A stretch of 60,000 nt of DNA from Polytrichum commune (Eukaryota > Streptophyta > Polytrichopsida > Polytrichales > Polytrichaceae), in assembly GCA_950295325.1 (NCBI GenBank), contig OX485804.1, forward strand, positions 3,226,001-3,286,000. Direction: 5' to 3'. Made by a program: the position numbers and the translations under genes. Shown piece by piece: positions 37,599-49,876 of the stretch. The notes under the pieces are model-generated. The model made no database searches. It saw only the letters and a list, made by a program, of their open reading frames with translations, and was not told where the DNA came from. Numbering within the stretch: position 1 is the stretch's first letter; every line of letters starts with the position of its first letter.

Positions 37599-39929
37599 GA
37601 TGAAGTCTCTAGTGTTCCATCATCATTCAATTTGGTTTCTTTGAAAATTGTCACTAAAATAAAAGAGAAAGAATCCTCGTGAAAATGAATAAATAAACAC
37701 ACACACACACACACATTTATCCAAAAAGAAAAGAAAAAATCTCCAAAGTAAATGAAAATGATAACAATCAAGATATTGGGTGGTAGAAAACAACAATTTA
37801 TGATTTAGATTTTTATCAAGAGTGGTTTTCAGAGAGTAATCTCATGCCATGCATTCAGACATGCATTGTACAGTGTGAATCCATACATAGTTTAATTTAT
37901 TTTTGAGAGTACACTTTTTGTTGGTAAATTTATTTGTTAAATTGACTTCAAAAGTGTCCAAACATATTAGCAATGTCTAGAGTCCGACATAGCCGCTCAT
38001 TCCTCCTCACTTTAGGACTTAAAAACTAGGATATGTGTCATGGTACTATTGGTTCTGGCCTGATCAAATTCAGTCCCAACCTTATCAAAATTATGGTACC
38101 CTATAGATTGTTGATGGGGTCTTGATCGGGAATATGCGCCTCTACTATAGACTTGTTTAGTAGACACTCCAGTTAATTTTAGCATGAATCTAGCTCCTTG
38201 TACACGGACCCCACCTCCTTCAACAAGTCCCACTGTTTGCCCAACTTTCAAAATTAGACTCATAGTAATTCCATATCCTTGATCGAGTGGTTAATAACAA
38301 ACTCCTTAAGAAAAGCAATTTTCTCTGTGTTAGACATGCATGTCTAGAAGTCTTTGGAGATAACTTAATCACATGCCAAAGCCTCACGTGTTCCATCATG
38401 AGTCCCTTTCGCAAGTAAGAAACAACATGGGTCTAGGCCATAGAATACACTTCCTGTTTGACACGGGCGGTCCTTTGCACACGGGCGAGTCCAAGTACCG
38501 CCCGTGTCAAGTGGGAAGTGCATTCTAAGTAGTCACATGTTTCTTTACAAATGCTTAAATTTGTCTCCCAAGTAAAATAAAAGATAGACCATCATGAAAA
38601 TAAGATGGAGAATCTAGCAAGAAAAGTCACATCATAACTTTACTAAGCCACTAGATGATGGTATGTTTCAAAAGAAAGAGGTTGAAATTAAAAGGAAAAA
38701 AACCATAAATTTATAGAAACTTCACAATACACAACATGAGTGCTCCCCATAAACATGGAATCCCGAAATTAAAGGAGATTTATGCCTGCCTAATGCATGG
38801 TCCCATAAAATGCAGCCAAGGAGCTAAGTGATGTTAAGTTAACTTAACAATGATGAGACTCGAATCTAACTCATAGTGTGACTGACTCTTCTCTGAAGCA
38901 AACAAAATGAGAAGTGTTGAAGCATTGCCGATTGAAGTTGACTCCCTCGCTCCATCTTTGCAAAACAAGAAAAGAAAACTTTATGGAAAAGAGACCACAT
39001 GTGTGGAATGGGAAGTGCGTTCTAGGCCCGTGTTTCTTTACTACTTATTACTCGATGATCGAAAGATGTCGTCTCCCAAAGTACTAAAAGAAAAGGAAAA
39101 AACACCATGAAAATGAAAGAAAATGTATCAAGAAAAGTATACCACCTCCATAGATCGAGGACTCAAAATATATCTTATTATTATAGAGCAACTCTTCTCC
39201 GAAGTAAACGAAAACGAGAGCTCCGGAGCATTGACCGATGCAGTTGACTCATCGTCCTCCGAAGAAGCAACAACAAAGGATAAGCAAATGCAAGCTTCTT
39301 GTCGCTTTGTTTACCGAACTCGCAGAGACCGACTCAAGCCACTGGAATAGCAAGCCCTAACTCAAAGGTTGAGGAGGTAAACTCACTCTTGTAAAACCAC
39401 ACTCGCTCGCTTGATCGCAATTCTCCAATGCTCTTTTTTACAAGCGATCGATCGATCGATCGATTGATCTGCGACTGACGACGGACGGTCGGTCGGTCGG
39501 GCAGCCCGCTTACTCGCACGTGCGTCGAGATTCACTGCAGGCATTGAAGCGGACACCGGGTTTTTTTTTTTAAATTTTTTTTTGTTGGGTTTTGGTTTGG
39601 TTTGCCATTTGGTTTCTTTGGCCGCACGGGAGCCTGCGCTGTCCTGTGTCAGGGTTTCAACAACGAGACGAGTCCCGGCTGTTACGTTTTGGGCTGGAGC
39701 GTGGGAAGCAACAGGACGGAATTGTTTGTGGTGGTGGTGGTAGCAGCATTGGCGAGGGTTTGGTGTTGGCGATGGCGAGTGTGATAGGGTAATTGGAGGT
39801 TTGAATTGGAACGGGTTGAAGGTGGTGTCGGGGACGACGATGTGGCAGCGGTAGCGATCGAGGTTGGTAATTGTTTGTTTATTGGCTCTGCAAGAGATGA
39901 GAATGGTCGAGTGGATGGAATCGGCGGAT
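37599..39929. other. intergenic with foldback and short duplicated segments
   Basis: A (CA)n run lies at 37697-37715. The foldback 38441-38527 is listed separately. Diverged duplicates pair 38515-38600 with about 39020-39110 and 38890-38976 with 39190-39275. A GATC/GGTC simple repeat lies at 39447-39501 and a short GGT/GTG repeat near 39727-39744. No gene is called. Confidence 0.45.
38441..38527. repeat. 87-bp near-palindrome
   Basis: The outer arms tagaatacacttcc and ggaagtgcattcta enclose the inner arms ttgacacgggcggt and accgcccgtgtcaa. The core repeats an acgggcg motif. It is much more GC-rich than its surroundings. It could be a short foldback element or a folded RNA; no TSD is clear. 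Confidence 0.85.
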
Positions 39930-41015
39930 TTGAATGAAGAAAAGCGTAAGGGAAAAAAAACATCAGCTTATTTTGTAGTTAGCGATTGTGAGGCTCCACT
40001 CTAATTCTGGAAGAGACATCATACATGAGGTGTATGGAGTATAGGAGTGGATTACAGTGGCGGATTTGGATGAGGAAAAGCGTAAGGGGATAAGCATAAG
40101 CTTACTGTGTGTGGTTAGTGATTTCGAGGCTTTAATCATAAGGTGCATGGTGTAGGGGAGTAGTGGATCGAAGTGGCGGATTTGAGTGAAGAGAGCGTAA
40201 GGGGAAGTGCATAAGCTGAGGCCCTACCTAATTCTGGAAGGGATATCATACATAAGGTGTATGGAGGAGAAGGAGGAGTGGATTAAAGCGGCAGATTGAA
40301 TGAAGAGAGCGTAAGGGGAAAAGCATAAGCTTACTGTGTAGTTAGTAATTGTGCAGCTCTGCCTAATTCTGGAAGAGATATCAGACATCGGTGTATGGTG
40401 TAGGTAGGGTGTGGTTGCATCGGCTAGAGTAGAGGAGTTGAGGAGTGGATTAAAGCGGCAGATTTGAATGTAGAAAAGCGTAAGGGAAACAGCTAAGCTT
40501 GTTGTGTAGAAATGATTGTGAGGTTCTAATTCGGGTAGTGACATCATACACACATAGGTGTATGGGTATGTAGGTGTGGTGGATTTGAATGAAGAGGGCG
40601 TAATGGATAAGCGTAAGCATATTGTGTAGCGATCGTGAAGCTGTAATTCTGGATGAAGCATCATACATAAGGTGTATGGTGTAGGTAGGGTGTGGTTGCA
40701 TCGGATGGAGTATAGGAGTTGCGGAGTCGATTAAAGCTGCGGTGTGAATGAAGAGAGCGCAAGGGAACAGCATAAGCTTATTTGCGAAGTTAGTGATTCT
40801 GAGGCTCTACCTAATTCTGGAAGAGACATCATCATACGTAGGTGTATGTAGGTAGGGTGTGGCGGATTTGAATGAAGAGAGCGTAAGGGAAAAGCGTAAG
40901 CATATTCTGTAGTGATTGTGAGGCTGTAATTCTTGGAAGAGACATCATACATTAGGTGTATGGTGCAGGCAGGGTGTGGTTGCTGCGGATGGAGTAGAGG
41001 AGTGGAGTAGAAAGA
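39930..41015. repeat. eight tandem imperfect repeats upstream of the HPAT gene
   Basis: Units start near 39930, 40056, 40179, 40293, 40462, 40583, 40743 and 40867, each opening with a form of tttgaatgaagagagcgtaa. They continue through cataagcttactgtgtag, gattgtgaggctctacc, taattctggaagagacatca and aaggtgtatggtgtagg. Length varies from 115 to 170 bp because some units carry a gttgcatcggatggagta extension. The last unit ends about 25 bp before the ATG at 41040, so some of the array is probably leader or promoter. Minus-strand ORFs here are repeat artefacts. Confidence 0.85.
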
Positions 41016-41039
41016 GGAGTGGAGGAGGAGGACGACGAG

Positions 41040-44000
41040 ATGGCTCGAGTGACGATGCCGGTGTTGATTTTTTTGGTGCTGGCGGTATGCGTGGCGACGT
41101 ACAACACTGTGACTATGATTTCGAGCTACCAGCGAGGGGGCCGCCTGGACGGAGGGGGTAGCATAGGCGAAGTAGACGAGGATGATCAATTCGCTTTTGA
41201 CCCGTTAATCAAGATGCCCGCTGACGCGAAGAAGGGGCCGAAGCGGTTGTTCCATGTTGCCGTCACGGCGAACGATTCACCTTACAACCGCTGGCAGTGC
41301 CGCATCATGTACTATTGGTACAAGAAGTTCAAGGATCATCCTGACTCGGAGATGGGGGCCTTCACGCGTGTGCTGCATTCTGGAAAGCCTGACAATTTCA
41401 TGCACGAGATCCCCACCTTCGTTGTGGACCCCTTACCAGACGGAGAGGATCGGGTATTCACTCCTTTGCAAACTTCTTGCTATACATATTTTCGCAGCTT
41501 GTTGTTTCGGGAGGGGTTTTATTTGATGTAGTAGTATTTCGAGATCAACCATTGCAAGCAATGCAGTGGAGAGGGTTGGGGGATTGTGACCGGCATTGAT
41601 CACCTCGGAGCTTCCAGTTCTACAAGCTTTGACTGGCATTTTAGCTTCATATCAATCGTAACACCATTCACCTTTCCATGAAAGCGAGTGATTGATAACG
41701 CAATTCTGGCTAAGTCTATTGCTCTGGTGATAGAAAGTGAGGATTTTTACTGCAGCTAAAAATGTTGAGATTATTAGAGGGTATAGCTTAGTTTGACTCG
41801 TTGAATGTGGTTTCTCTTCTGTCTCTCCGTTAGGTTCCTCAATCTGGAACGGGTTGCATTGTTGACAATAAGAAATGAGATGGTGAAATGACTTGCTGTA
41901 TTGCATAATGCATTGTCTTTTGTGGCTATGTGGGAAGCCAAAGGTTTGCAAAGTAGTGTTTTATTTGCATGTTGGATTGGATAAGACTCTTGGAAGGTCT
42001 TTAAGCAACATTGGGGCTGGTGTTGGTGCAGGGCTACATTGTTTTGAACCGGCCATGGGCTTTCGTGCAGTGGCTTCAAAAGGCTAACATTGAAGAAGAG
42101 TAAGTATGGTTCAAGTTGTGTGTACATTGGTTGTTTCTTAGGATCTTGTTGTCATCTGCAATTATGGTCACTCAGGTATGAGATATGTTGTACTAAAGAG
42201 TCTCTTAATTACCTTACATTTTAAGACTTTAAGGGAGGTTCTAGTCTTGACTCTACTTTCACGAATCCTTTGGTTGGATGGAGGTGGTTTACCAATTTGG
42301 TCGAGCTTGGGTAATGGTTGACTTGGTTATTGGTGGTGTTGCTTGGCACATCAGTTACATCATGATGGCAGAACCGGATCATGTATTCATAAAGCCCCTT
42401 CCAAATTTAGCAACTGAGGACATGCCTGCTGCCTTTGCGTTCTTCTACATCACACCAAAGGAAAATGAGGAGGTCCTGAGGAAGTTTTATCCAAAAGAAT
42501 TGGGACCAATCACAAACATTGACCCCATTGGCAATTCCCCAGTCATTATCAAGAAGGTACTTCCACCCTTTCTCATAGTGTAATTACCTCAACAATCCTG
42601 TTTCCTCAGCACTTTTACAAGGTAGATGTTTGGACAACGTTTCAATAGATACATGTGTGGTGATTTGAGGTCAATCTCTGTAATTCAAGATTTGCAAGTT
42701 CTGGTCTTGATTGCTGTGTTCTTTTTCTGAGAGTAGAGTCAATTGGAGAAGATAGCACCTACGTGGGCAAATGTCTCCATCAACATGAAGGATGATCCAG
42801 AAGCTGACAAGAAGTTTGGTTGGGTTTTGGAAATGTAAGTGGACTTCAAAGTGAACTTCAAATTCCAAATATAAAAAAGTGTCCTGTTTTAGCAAGAGTA
42901 TTTAACTGTCATTTGTTAGATTCTGCTTTTGCAATCTTGCTGACGCCAGGGATGTAATTCTTCTGGGCAGGTATGGTTATGCAACTGCCTCAGCTCTGCA
43001 TGGAGTGAAACACATGTTGGTCAAAGATTTTATGCTTCAGGTAATCCTACGTTGCAACTGTAAGGAATACGTTCTTTTGTTTCCTCACGAGGGTCTTCTC
43101 TTTATAGTGTTACATCGTCGTCTGCACAGAACTGGGCAGGTTTGATTGATTGGGCTGGTTTGTTTCTTCACTAACTGAATCCAATTGTTGAACTTCACCC
43201 ACAACTTGGACATGCTTCAACGTTTATCACGTTTCGTTGCAATGTAAGCTGCTTTGAATGGCACGGATGGCAATGAATCTTTTAGCAGTTGATGTGAAAT
43301 CTGAGAAATTCATTGACCCATAGACTAATACAGACATCTGTTTCTTGCAGCCTCCATGGGATGTGGAGCTAGGAAATAAGTACATCATACACTACACCTA
43401 CGGATGTGACTACAGTCTGAAGGTGGGCATTAGTTGCTATCAGCAAGTCAAGCCTTTTAGGTTATAGAGTTGTTGGATTTTGGTCCTTCTTGGCTTCAGC
43501 AAGTTTTGTATCTGCCCTGCCAGTTTCAACCAGTCTTAATCTTACGAGTTCATGATGGTGGTCTTCTGCTGATCCAGGGTGAATTGACTTATGGTAAGAT
43601 TGGAGAATGGAGGTTTGATAAACGCTCCTACACAATGGGAGCCCCACCAAAAAATCTCCCTCTACCACCCAAGGGTGTACCTGAGACAGTTGTAAGATTC
43701 ATTTCCTACCTCATCATCAATGTGAATTGAAAATCCATTGCACTTTCCAGAATGCAAGTGTAGTTGAGGGTATTGCAATGCATACAACATCAAGGTGGGT
43801 TTACACACAACCACTATTTCAGTGGTTGGTGGTTGTAGTTTATTTTCTTTGGCTATATTTTTGAGGGATAAGGAGGGATAAGGTGCATTGATAACAACCA
43901 CAACTACTCAACCTTGCCCAACTACAAACAAGGTGTAGTTAGGAATAGTTACAATAGTTGTAGTTTACCTTTGGATTTTTTTTGGTAGTTACTTATGTGG

Positions 44001-44384
44001 TACTGGGAGAGAACTTGAAGGCCAAAGCATGGGAGAGGTCAAGAGTAATTGTCTCATCCCACTTACTCTTAGACAAACTTTCCACTAGAATCCATTATTT
44101 GTCTATCTCTACTCCACAGATTGCATTAATAGGAGGCACAAACATTGAGGTCAAATCCACTCTTCAAATACAAGAGTAGTTGTATGTAAATGAAGAATTA
44201 TTGTAGTTGTGGTTAAAGGTGGGCCTAACCCACACTCAAGCACCGCAGTGGTTGTGTGTACACGCACCTTCAGACTTCAGCCACAAACCTAACGCTTGTG
44301 GCTGGTAAATGATGGCAGGTGACATTAGTGAAGGCTGTGAATGAAGCAACTGCAAGCCTTGCAGACTGGAAGGAAGGGGAATAG
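41040..44384 (+). CDS. hydroxyproline O-arabinosyltransferase (HPAT-like)
   Basis: Adds the first L-arabinose to hydroxyproline in extensins and small secreted peptides, in the Golgi (family knowledge). Exons: 41040-41453, 42032-42099, 42355-42556, 42737-42834, 42971-43040, 43351-43422, 43578-43691, 44319-44384. They total 1104 bp, 367 residues, all phases consistent with GT-AG borders. Residues 6-27 form one hydrophobic signal anchor (type II topology). Conserved blocks are LFHVAVTANDSPYNRWQC (70-87), MAEPDHVFIKPLPNLA (from 165), GPITNIDPIGNSPVI, DPEADKKFGWVLEM, QPPWDVE, IIHYTYGCDY and GKIGEWRFDKRSY. Start: the frame is open upstream to a GTG, but the first ATG is 41040. The length matches the family (about 350-370). 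Confidence in the family is high; which HPAT1-3 orthologue is not resolved. Confidence 0.95.
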
Positions 44385-44917
44385 TCCTTGTGGTCCCATG
44401 GCACTTCTTCAAAAGGACCTTGTAGTCACCTCCAACAAAGCTCCATCAATGAGCTTACTGCACTGATTTAATCCCCTTCCCAATATTCTGCAGGATAGAA
44501 AGTCCCAACAGGGGGGACTCCAAATTGTACGATGTAGTAGCAGGATATTGCTCATTCACATTTTCAATTCAGAAGTACAGTCACCTGCTCACCTGGATTC
44601 ACCCTGTTATTTGTTCCTCAGAGTAAGCAGCAGCACCCATCTTCCTCGCCACCTCAATCATATTTTTATTTTACGCTATAGAGGGGCTTGAGGATCAGGC
44701 ACATCATCATTACAGCTTATAATAGAGTAGGGTAGGAAGTCACAGTAGCTCGAAGAGCAATTTTTGTAATTGGACATAAACCCCCTTGCACATATTGGGG
44801 TCAAATCTGGAAAACTTGTGCCAGTGTAGCGTTCAGGTGCTTATAGTGCAAGATGGGGGTGGTTCTGTTTCCCCACTAGCTGGTGGAAGGATGGCAACAT
44901 CTGTGCGTGTATAAAGG
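44385..44917 (+). other. 3' flank of HPAT gene
   Basis: Follows the TAG at 44382-44384. It probably contains the 3' UTR; no other feature is recognised. Confidence 0.5.
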
Positions 44918-45252
44918 TATGCAGGTGTTATTTGGTTAGTTTCCTTATTCAGACACCTATATTTGATTTGTGCTGGGCTAGGTGAGGATCAAAGAACAAA
45001 CATCATGAAGACACATGTTTATAAGAGATTGGATTACCTCTTCAAACTTTATTAACCACTCCACAATTGGGAGGACCTATGTATTCAACTAAAGCAATCA
45101 ACAAACATGCAATACCTATAACCATAACTATATTCTGGGAGATCTGATTTCTGTTGATGCTTCCTTGTGATTTGCTAATGTAACAGCACTTGATGTTTTG
45201 AATATAATCAGTAGGAGTCGGAGAACATGAAAAACAAATCGAATGATGCCCA
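44918..45252 (+). repeat. REP-A dispersed element, copy B, complete (335 bp)
   Basis: The left end is gcaggtgttatttggttagt and the right end, inverted, is gggcatcattcgatttgttt, giving imperfect terminal inverted repeats. Interior phrases (caaagaacaaacatcatgaag, ggaggacctatgtattcaac, ataaccataactat) recur in the other copies. Confidence 0.65.
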
Positions 45253-45497
45253 CAAAGCTAATTTTTTTACTGACATCTCTGATGTTCTTCACTGGTGTAG
45301 TGGTAGCCTTGTTGGCATAGAATCTCACCTGTTTGCTTGGCCACATTGAACCTGCTAACTTTCTGTGAATTTTTTTTCATCAGACAAAAGTTATCCAACA
45401 GCATGTGACAAGCCTTCATGCAAACCTTCTTCAGACCAGTATTTGATCTGCCACCACTTTTGCATGCCACTGTTGTTTGTTTTGTGCTACTTAAACA

Positions 45498-45701
45498 CAC
45501 TAGAAGAAAACTTGTCCATTAACACTACAACTCATGGCAAGAAAATGCATAAAGAAACCATTTTGGTTGTCAATTGGAGGTTTTTGGTTGTCTATTATTT
45601 GAAATCCGTAACCAAATTCAATTATTTATGCATTTTCTCATCATGAGTTGCAATGAGCAAGTTGCAATGGAGGGTTGGAATGGACTAGTTTTCTTCTAGT
45701 G
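45498..45701. mobile_element. CACTA-type MITE, copy 3 (204 bp)
   Basis: It starts CACTAGAAGAAAACTTGTCC and ends with TAGTTTTCTTCTAGTG. A second inverted pair (gaaaatgcataaa / tttatgcattttc) gives a long stem. The sequence is otherwise different from the copies at 30 and 37 kb. Confidence 0.8.
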
Positions 45702-45835
45702 ATGGGTGTTCCTGCATCAAATTAAGTTTATTGTCTTGGGACTTTTAACATTGCAATGTGCATGTGGCAATGACTTCCCCAAATGTTACTCATGGCTTTG
45801 AAAGTACTTCACATTTTGGTAATGGCCACATAGGG

Positions 45836-46150
45836 TATGCGGGTGTTATTCAACTACTTTTCTTAATTGGATACCTATATTTGAATGGTGTGTAGTTACG
45901 TATGGTACTAAGAACCTACATCATAAAGACACATGTTTAAAAAAGATTGGACCACGTCATCAAGTTTTATTAACTACTTTACACTAAATAGTCAACACCA
46001 TTAAGAGAACCTATGTATTCATTTAAGGAATCAATATACATGCACGTCTAATAACCAAAACTAAATAAGAAGAGTTTGATTTTCAATATAATTTTTGTTG
46101 ATGTTTCCTCATACATTTGCTTAAAGTGGGAGAGACATTGATATGATTTC
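45836..46150 (+). repeat. REP-A dispersed element, copy C
   Basis: It starts gtatgcgggtgttattcaac and follows copy B in order (ggatacctatatttgaatgg, gacacatgttta, gaacctatgtattca, tgttgatgtttcctcat). The right end is not clear. Confidence 0.6.
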
Positions 46151-48190
46151 TTTTCTCTTTTCTCTTTTTCCTTTTTCTTTTTAGTAACGGAATACAAACA
46201 TCAAAAGGTAAAGCTGATCAATAGAAGAAAAACAAAGCCTTAGAATGTCCAATGAGAATCTGAACTTGTGGATTACAAAGAGTTAAGGTTGATCGGGCTA
46301 ATGTGGACGCCTCTAGCTCTGTGGAATCATCCAACCAATGGTTTAGGGCCTTAGAAGTTTTAGCATGTTAGCAATTGCGAATTCATACTAAAGAACTTGA
46401 AATTGTTGAAATGAGAGTTGAGGAAAATGTTGATCTAGGTTTTGGAATCAAAGATTCTTTGCTTCCCAATTTGGTATTATAGGGAGGGAACTCTTTTATT
46501 GTTCAATGTTGTGTAAGTAGACAACATCATTAGCATGTACTACGTGAGTCATTTGTCAATGAAAACCTACTTCAATACCAATATGGGTTGCGTCATGTCT
46601 CTAAAGTGGTCATATGTAAGATAACAATGTTGTGGGTTTGGCTTTTTGTTATAGAATTCCCACAATACAAGTTGGTCAACACCTCATAGCCACATGCCGC
46701 CTCCTAGTTTGCCCACATTGCCCACCTCGCCCAAAAAAGTCAAGCGTGTTATAGCTCAGTGGATAGCACTCCTAATTATGGAGGACGGTGGGTGTAGTTT
46801 GACTTTTGCAAAGATGACTAACCCAAATATCATCAAGGTGGTGGCTAAATAATCATATATTACTCACCCACCGAATTAGAGCAACTGTATCTCTGATTAG
46901 AAGTAAAAAATAAGTGTCCAATTAAGGGAACTAACTGAATTAGTCTCATCTACCTTAGGAGTCATTCTACTCCTAAGCAGGAAGTTAAAATCTTTGATCA
47001 ATGTTAACATGGCACATGCTATATAAGGTAGAGGGTGCTATATCCAACACCCCACCCAAAAGCAACACCTACAAACAACCCCTAATCCCATACCCATAAC
47101 ACACCTTAATCCATTTAAATGTCTCCGGTGTAAAGAGGAGGTCGATTTGGGTGAAAAGCACGGTGGTTTTGGGCAAAAGTGGGATTGGAGGTGAGCAAGC
47201 ATTGGAACGTAGCTAGGGGTGGCTTACTTGTATGTATTTATTAAGATCCCACATACAAAGGTTATAATAGTTTTTTATTTTAATATATAAATTTTAATAA
47301 TTTTCAATTTTTATTTTCAATTTTCAATTTGTTTTGGGGTGGAATGTTGGTTTTAATGCATGGGCGGTTTTGGGAGAAAACATGGTTGGTTTGGGTTGAA
47401 AAATAGGAGTAGTTTTGGATGAGTGTTGGGACAATTTTGGGAGTTGGCCTATGTAATTCATGATTTATATTTTTGTATATGTAGTGGAGGCATTTATTAA
47501 ATTAAAATTGAAAAGCTTAGTACAAATAGATGAGTCCATTTTCTAGCATGTCATTAGTACATATAATTTTGGTTTCTTTATAATCTTCTCGTATATAGGG
47601 GGGTTAATTTCAAAGTAACCCACGCATGTCATTTAGGTTTCCAATGAAGAGTTCATCCCCTGGGATGCCAATATTGATCCAAATGATAACTCGAGTAGAC
47701 AAAGGTTCTCTCACTTTGAGATTCCCACCATAATATTAATATTTGGATGGTATTATAATTTAATGGCCACATGTAGGTTCTTTGATATGACTACTGATAT
47801 TGATTGTTGATACCATACACGTGCCTATATAGTACAATGGACTGGCACTCATCCAAACCCACAAATGATAAACATGACATGTGATCGTAGCCCTAGCTAC
47901 GTTGAGTACAAAGTTGAAAAATGACATCAAAAGTGGCCCCATCTAAAACCAAGTTAACTACTTGTCCATTGATTTCTATCCATTGAACCAATACATACCA
48001 AATAATTAAGTACAATTTTGTATTAAAACTTCACTAATTAGCAATAAATTATTCATTTAGGGGGTTTGAAATAGTAAATAAGTATCCTTAATTCACCATT
48101 AAATATAGTTAGCAAAGAGAATTAGCAATAATTGTATAATTTAATATAGAGACAAAGTCTGTATAAAATGCGGAGATTTCTTGGTGCCTT
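46151..48190. other. intergenic; tRNA-like fragment and REP-A end
   Basis: A REP-A terminus lies at 46910-46945 (inverted, ttcagttagttcccttaatt). A weak tRNA-like segment lies at 46746-46812 (see findings). Nothing else is recognised. Confidence 0.4.
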
Positions 48191-48412
48191 GTGGACCAAG
48201 AGATCTCCCCATGTTAGTACATAATATTTTGAATGTACTAAATGATATAATGGGGAGACCTCCCGGTTCACACTTAAAAGATATTTTGAAGGGTTTAGGG
48301 TAGGCATATTTCACGGCATCATGGGGAGATCTCCCAATGTGGCTCCAAAGGTCAATATTGGAGAACCCACTAATATGATTCACCTTCGGAGTCACACTGG
48401 GAGACCTCCCGA
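48168..48412. repeat. cluster of GGGAGAYCTCCC palindromes
   Basis: Copies lie at about 48199-48211 (agagatctcccc), 48252-48264, 48323-48335 and 48399-48410. The first is also the arm of a larger hairpin: ggagatttcttggt at 48171 pairs with accaagagatctcc ending near 48209. Confidence 0.75.
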
Positions 48413-49190
48413 TATCATGTCCAATGAAAACTCAGATACATATAACTACGATATCATTTACAAGAATAAGAACAACTTCCCTCGATATGGCCTTTAAGAC
48501 GCAAATTATAAGAGTTTAAACAACAATTTTGGACATATATCAAAGACGTAAACACATGAAGTCAAAATAATAAAAACATTAGACTGTATGATATACGTCA
48601 AGAGAGTTCAAGACAAAAATATGTAAAATTAAGGCTTTAAGGGTTAAGGGATAAGAAATAAGAGTTAATGTGGACAATAGCATGACATGGGAAAAAAAAT
48701 CGACATGTGGACAATAAAATATCGGGAGCACTCCTAATGTATGATCAAGAAAATGCATTGTTGCATTTTAAAATTGACCTTAACATTGCTCATTATAACA
48801 AAAATAATAATGCTGATGCTTTAAAATACTATTTTATACTTCAAATGATTATCATGTATTAGTAAGCCATAAGGCTTATGCCACATTCGTAAGTAGAGAA
48901 TATTCAAATGTGGAGCCTAGATCAACACCTTCCCAACTCCGATTTCAACGATTTCATATTCTTTGTTCCCCAATTCACAGTTGCTAACATGCTCAAGCTT
49001 CTAATTCTCATATCCATCGGTTGGATGATTCCACCTAGCTAGAGGTGTCCACATCAGCCATGTCTACCTCAGCTTTAAGCAATTTTGCTCGTCTTGTGGA
49101 ATTTTGTACACTCTACTCTCTTCATGGTGCTAGAGGAGACATGGAACCAAGTTCGGACATCGAAGCAAACACATTGTTGCAAGTATAGCC
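48413..49190. other. intergenic, nothing recognised
   Basis: AT-rich sequence with no gene or bounded repeat. Confidence 0.5.
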
Positions 49191-49191
49191 T

Positions 49192-49876
49192 TGAAAGAGT
49201 TTCAAACCTTGGACAACTGCCAAAATAACTATAGGTAACTAGATTTTTTTCAATACATTTTAGGGAACAACTATAGGTAACTAGGTAATTTTTAAATTGA
49301 TTTGAAGAACAACTATAGTTAACTAGAAAACTTTTAGACAACTGTAACTTGAGAGTCCCAAAATGTGTAAGGAGCCAAAAGGTGAGTTCCTTCATTTATC
49401 TCAAAAAATGAAATGTAATATATTATAACAAAATTTTAAAGGGACCTTATGTTAGAATCATTGTTTGTCACCCATGCTAGCCCATCCCAAGAAGGAATAG
49501 AACCCACCGTTCCTTGCAACAATTAAACACATTATATTTTAAGTTACTTATAGATAACAAGGTCGTGCTCATTGGATGTTGATTGAGTCTGAGTCACAAA
49601 TGAAATTAGGTCCCAAATTTAAAATTATGAACACAACAAAAAAGAAAAGATATAGAGGCTTTGATCTGTCTCAGTACTACACTGCATGTTGTGCTCAACT
49701 TTAGTTAACTAGATATAACTATAGTTAACTAGATTTTTTTGTAGACCACAATTAAAACAATTATAATTAACTACATTATTTGGTATGCCAAATCATGAAC
49801 AACTATAGTTACAAAAGGCAACTAGTTAAGTAATAGTTGAATTAGTTGGTTAGTTTTCCAAGGTTTGAAGAGTTTG
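49192..49876. mobile_element. probable inverted-repeat element with subterminal motif arrays
   Basis: ttcaaaccttgg near 49201 is inverted as ccaaggtttgaa near 49858. Between them, forms of aactatagttaactag occur at least six times, clustered toward both ends. This resembles subterminal repeats of hAT-like or CACTA-like elements. No transposase and no clear target duplication are seen. Confidence 0.45.

Noticed and set aside
39123-39350. 75-codon plus-strand ORF ending RTRRDRLKPLE
   Set aside because: Its amino acid composition looks protein-like, but it does not start with a convincing context and related fragments nearby are broken. Treated as a possible relic.
39930-41015. Regularly spaced repeats that could suggest a CRISPR array
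   Set aside because: Units are long, imperfect and continuous, with no unique spacers, in a plant nuclear region.
41019-41039. Upstream start for the HPAT protein
   Set aside because: It is a GTG. ATG 41040 follows it and begins directly before the signal anchor, as in the family.
40224-41189. Minus-strand ORFs of 107-152 codons upstream of HPAT
   Set aside because: They mirror the tandem DNA repeat and have no domain.
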